Assembly: GCA_036897625.1 (NCBI GenBank)
Contig: JAYMTA010001370.1
Location: 1-20,327, forward strand
Source: Pelargonium cotyledonis
Lineage: Eukaryota > Streptophyta > Magnoliopsida > Geraniales > Geraniaceae
DNA: 20,327 nt
Direction of reading: 5' to 3'
In this document: positions 19,894 through 20,327 of the stretch, one piece after another
Numbering within the stretch: the first letter of the stretch is position 1
How the letters are laid out: every line of letters begins with the position of its first letter
Translations under genes and position numbers: made by a program
The notes under the pieces: model-generated
What the model was told of the DNA's origin: nothing
Database searches by the model: none
Seen by the model: the letters and a program-made list of their open reading frames with translations, nothing else

Positions 19894-20023
19894 TGTTAAA
19901 TTTCATGACGGGCTAAATATAATGACTTCAGCTTGTCATACTAAAAGGTCAACCTTGTTAATAAGGTTTCACTTGCACCATTATATTTAGTCTTTCGTCT
20001 TTATATTTATTCGATGTGGGACA
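19894..20023 (-). repeat. TRIM downstream (3') LTR, 130 bp
   Basis: Minus strand begins TGTCCCACATCG and ends TTTAACA, the TG...CA ends of an LTR. It contains the short palindrome AACCTTGTTAATAAGGTT (19951-19968). It matches the visible 60 bp of the other LTR with about five substitutions and one indel. Confidence 0.88.
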
Positions 20024-20046
20024 TTTACCCACTTCACCACTCCCCC
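20024..20046 (-). other. TRIM polypurine tract
   Basis: On the minus strand the bases just before the downstream LTR are mostly purine (GGGGGAGTGGTGAAGTGGG, then TAAA) and would prime plus-strand DNA. Confidence 0.7.
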
Positions 20047-20255
20047 ACACGTTTGAGTCTCACATTTTTCTTTTTATCGGTGAGCTCGACACGTGCACAA
20101 TCGGGGGCTTTATAAATCGGCTCTCCCACTCACGTGTAGGCATTTCTCTTCCACACGTGGGACGCTGCAGGCATATCCATCTGCAAGCGGGCCGGAGACC
20201 ACAAGGGGAGGCAATATAAAAGGGCCACCTTCGGGCCAAATATGGATCAAAACCT

Positions 20256-20267
20256 GCTCTGATACCA
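20256..20267 (-). other. TRIM primer-binding site (initiator Met-tRNA)
   Basis: Minus strand TGGTATCAGAGC, the common plant PBS, with no spacer between it and the LTR. It is complementary to the 3' end of initiator methionine tRNA, which primes minus-strand cDNA. Confidence 0.95.
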
Positions 20268-20327
20268 TGTTAAATTTCAATAACGGGCTAAATATAATGA
20301 CTTGGGATTGTCATACTAAAAGATCAA
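20268..20327 (-). repeat. TRIM upstream (5') LTR, partial
   Basis: Only the terminal 60 bp, next to the primer-binding site, lies in the window; the remaining 70 bp or so lie beyond the right edge. Confidence 0.88.

Larger units (their letters stand above)
19894..20327 (-). mobile_element. TRIM retrotransposon (minus strand), cut by the window end
   Basis: On the minus strand, two direct LTR copies end in the same TGAAATTTAACA word; one copy is complete, the other truncated. Between them lies 244 bp without coding capacity. The primer-binding site TGGTATCAGAGC (plus 20256-20267) abuts the upstream LTR directly and is complementary to the 3' end of initiator Met-tRNA. A purine-rich tract precedes the downstream LTR, which begins TGTCCCACATCG. 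Small LTRs (130 bp) and a tiny internal region with no gag or pol define a terminal-repeat retrotransposon in miniature, mobilised by other elements' proteins. The expected full length is about 504 bp. Confidence 0.9.

Noticed and set aside
20016..20219. 67-codon plus-strand frame
   Set aside because: It lies wholly within the TRIM, on its antisense strand.

Overview
The window looks like nuclear DNA of a flowering plant, most likely a eudicot. It is AT-rich, its genes have canonical GT-AG introns, and its repeats are typical plant transposon families (Copia, CACTA, PIF/Harbinger and Stowaway-type MITEs, a tRNA-derived SINE, a TRIM). It cannot be assigned to a genus from the sequence. About 20 kb holds only three protein-coding genes that I can support.

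Layout: 1-1740 is a graveyard of a Ty1-Copia integrase fragment next to a CACTA (En/Spm) transposase fragment, both on the minus strand and both full of stops and frameshifts. 2592-4228 is a non-autonomous DNA element with terminal inverted repeats of about 310 bp. 4431-4736 and 4876-5026 are short MITE-like inverted-repeat elements, followed by a 47-bp tandem duplication. 6035-6383 (minus, two exons) encodes a 74-residue protein. 7279-8141 is a Tourist/PIF-Harbinger-like MITE with a TAA target duplication, and 9212-9426 a Stowaway-like MITE. 11818-12060 (plus, intronless) encodes an 80-residue protein behind a TATA box and a W-box cluster. 12345-12628 is a SINE. 13455-15959 (minus, six exons) encodes a 425-residue membrane-anchored START-domain lipid-binding protein with a long pyrimidine-rich leader. 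From 16700 to the end there is a second Stowaway-like MITE, a possible decayed exon near 19295, and at the right edge a TRIM retrotransposon on the minus strand, cut by the window end.

The main biological point is that the two small genes, 5.4 kb apart on opposite strands and with different gene structures, end in the same kind of C-terminal motif (F-x-P-x-[FL]-D-G-L-x-x-x-E-T-L-[VI]). This suggests that both carry one short functional peptide module. The promoters differ: the 74-residue gene and the START gene have TGGGCC (site II-like) elements, as in constitutively expressed genes, while the 80-residue gene has a TATA box and three W-boxes, as in stress-induced genes. Nothing shows that the three genes form a pathway. 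Several transposon boundaries could be read to the base (TAA, TA, SINE target duplications, TRIM primer-binding site).
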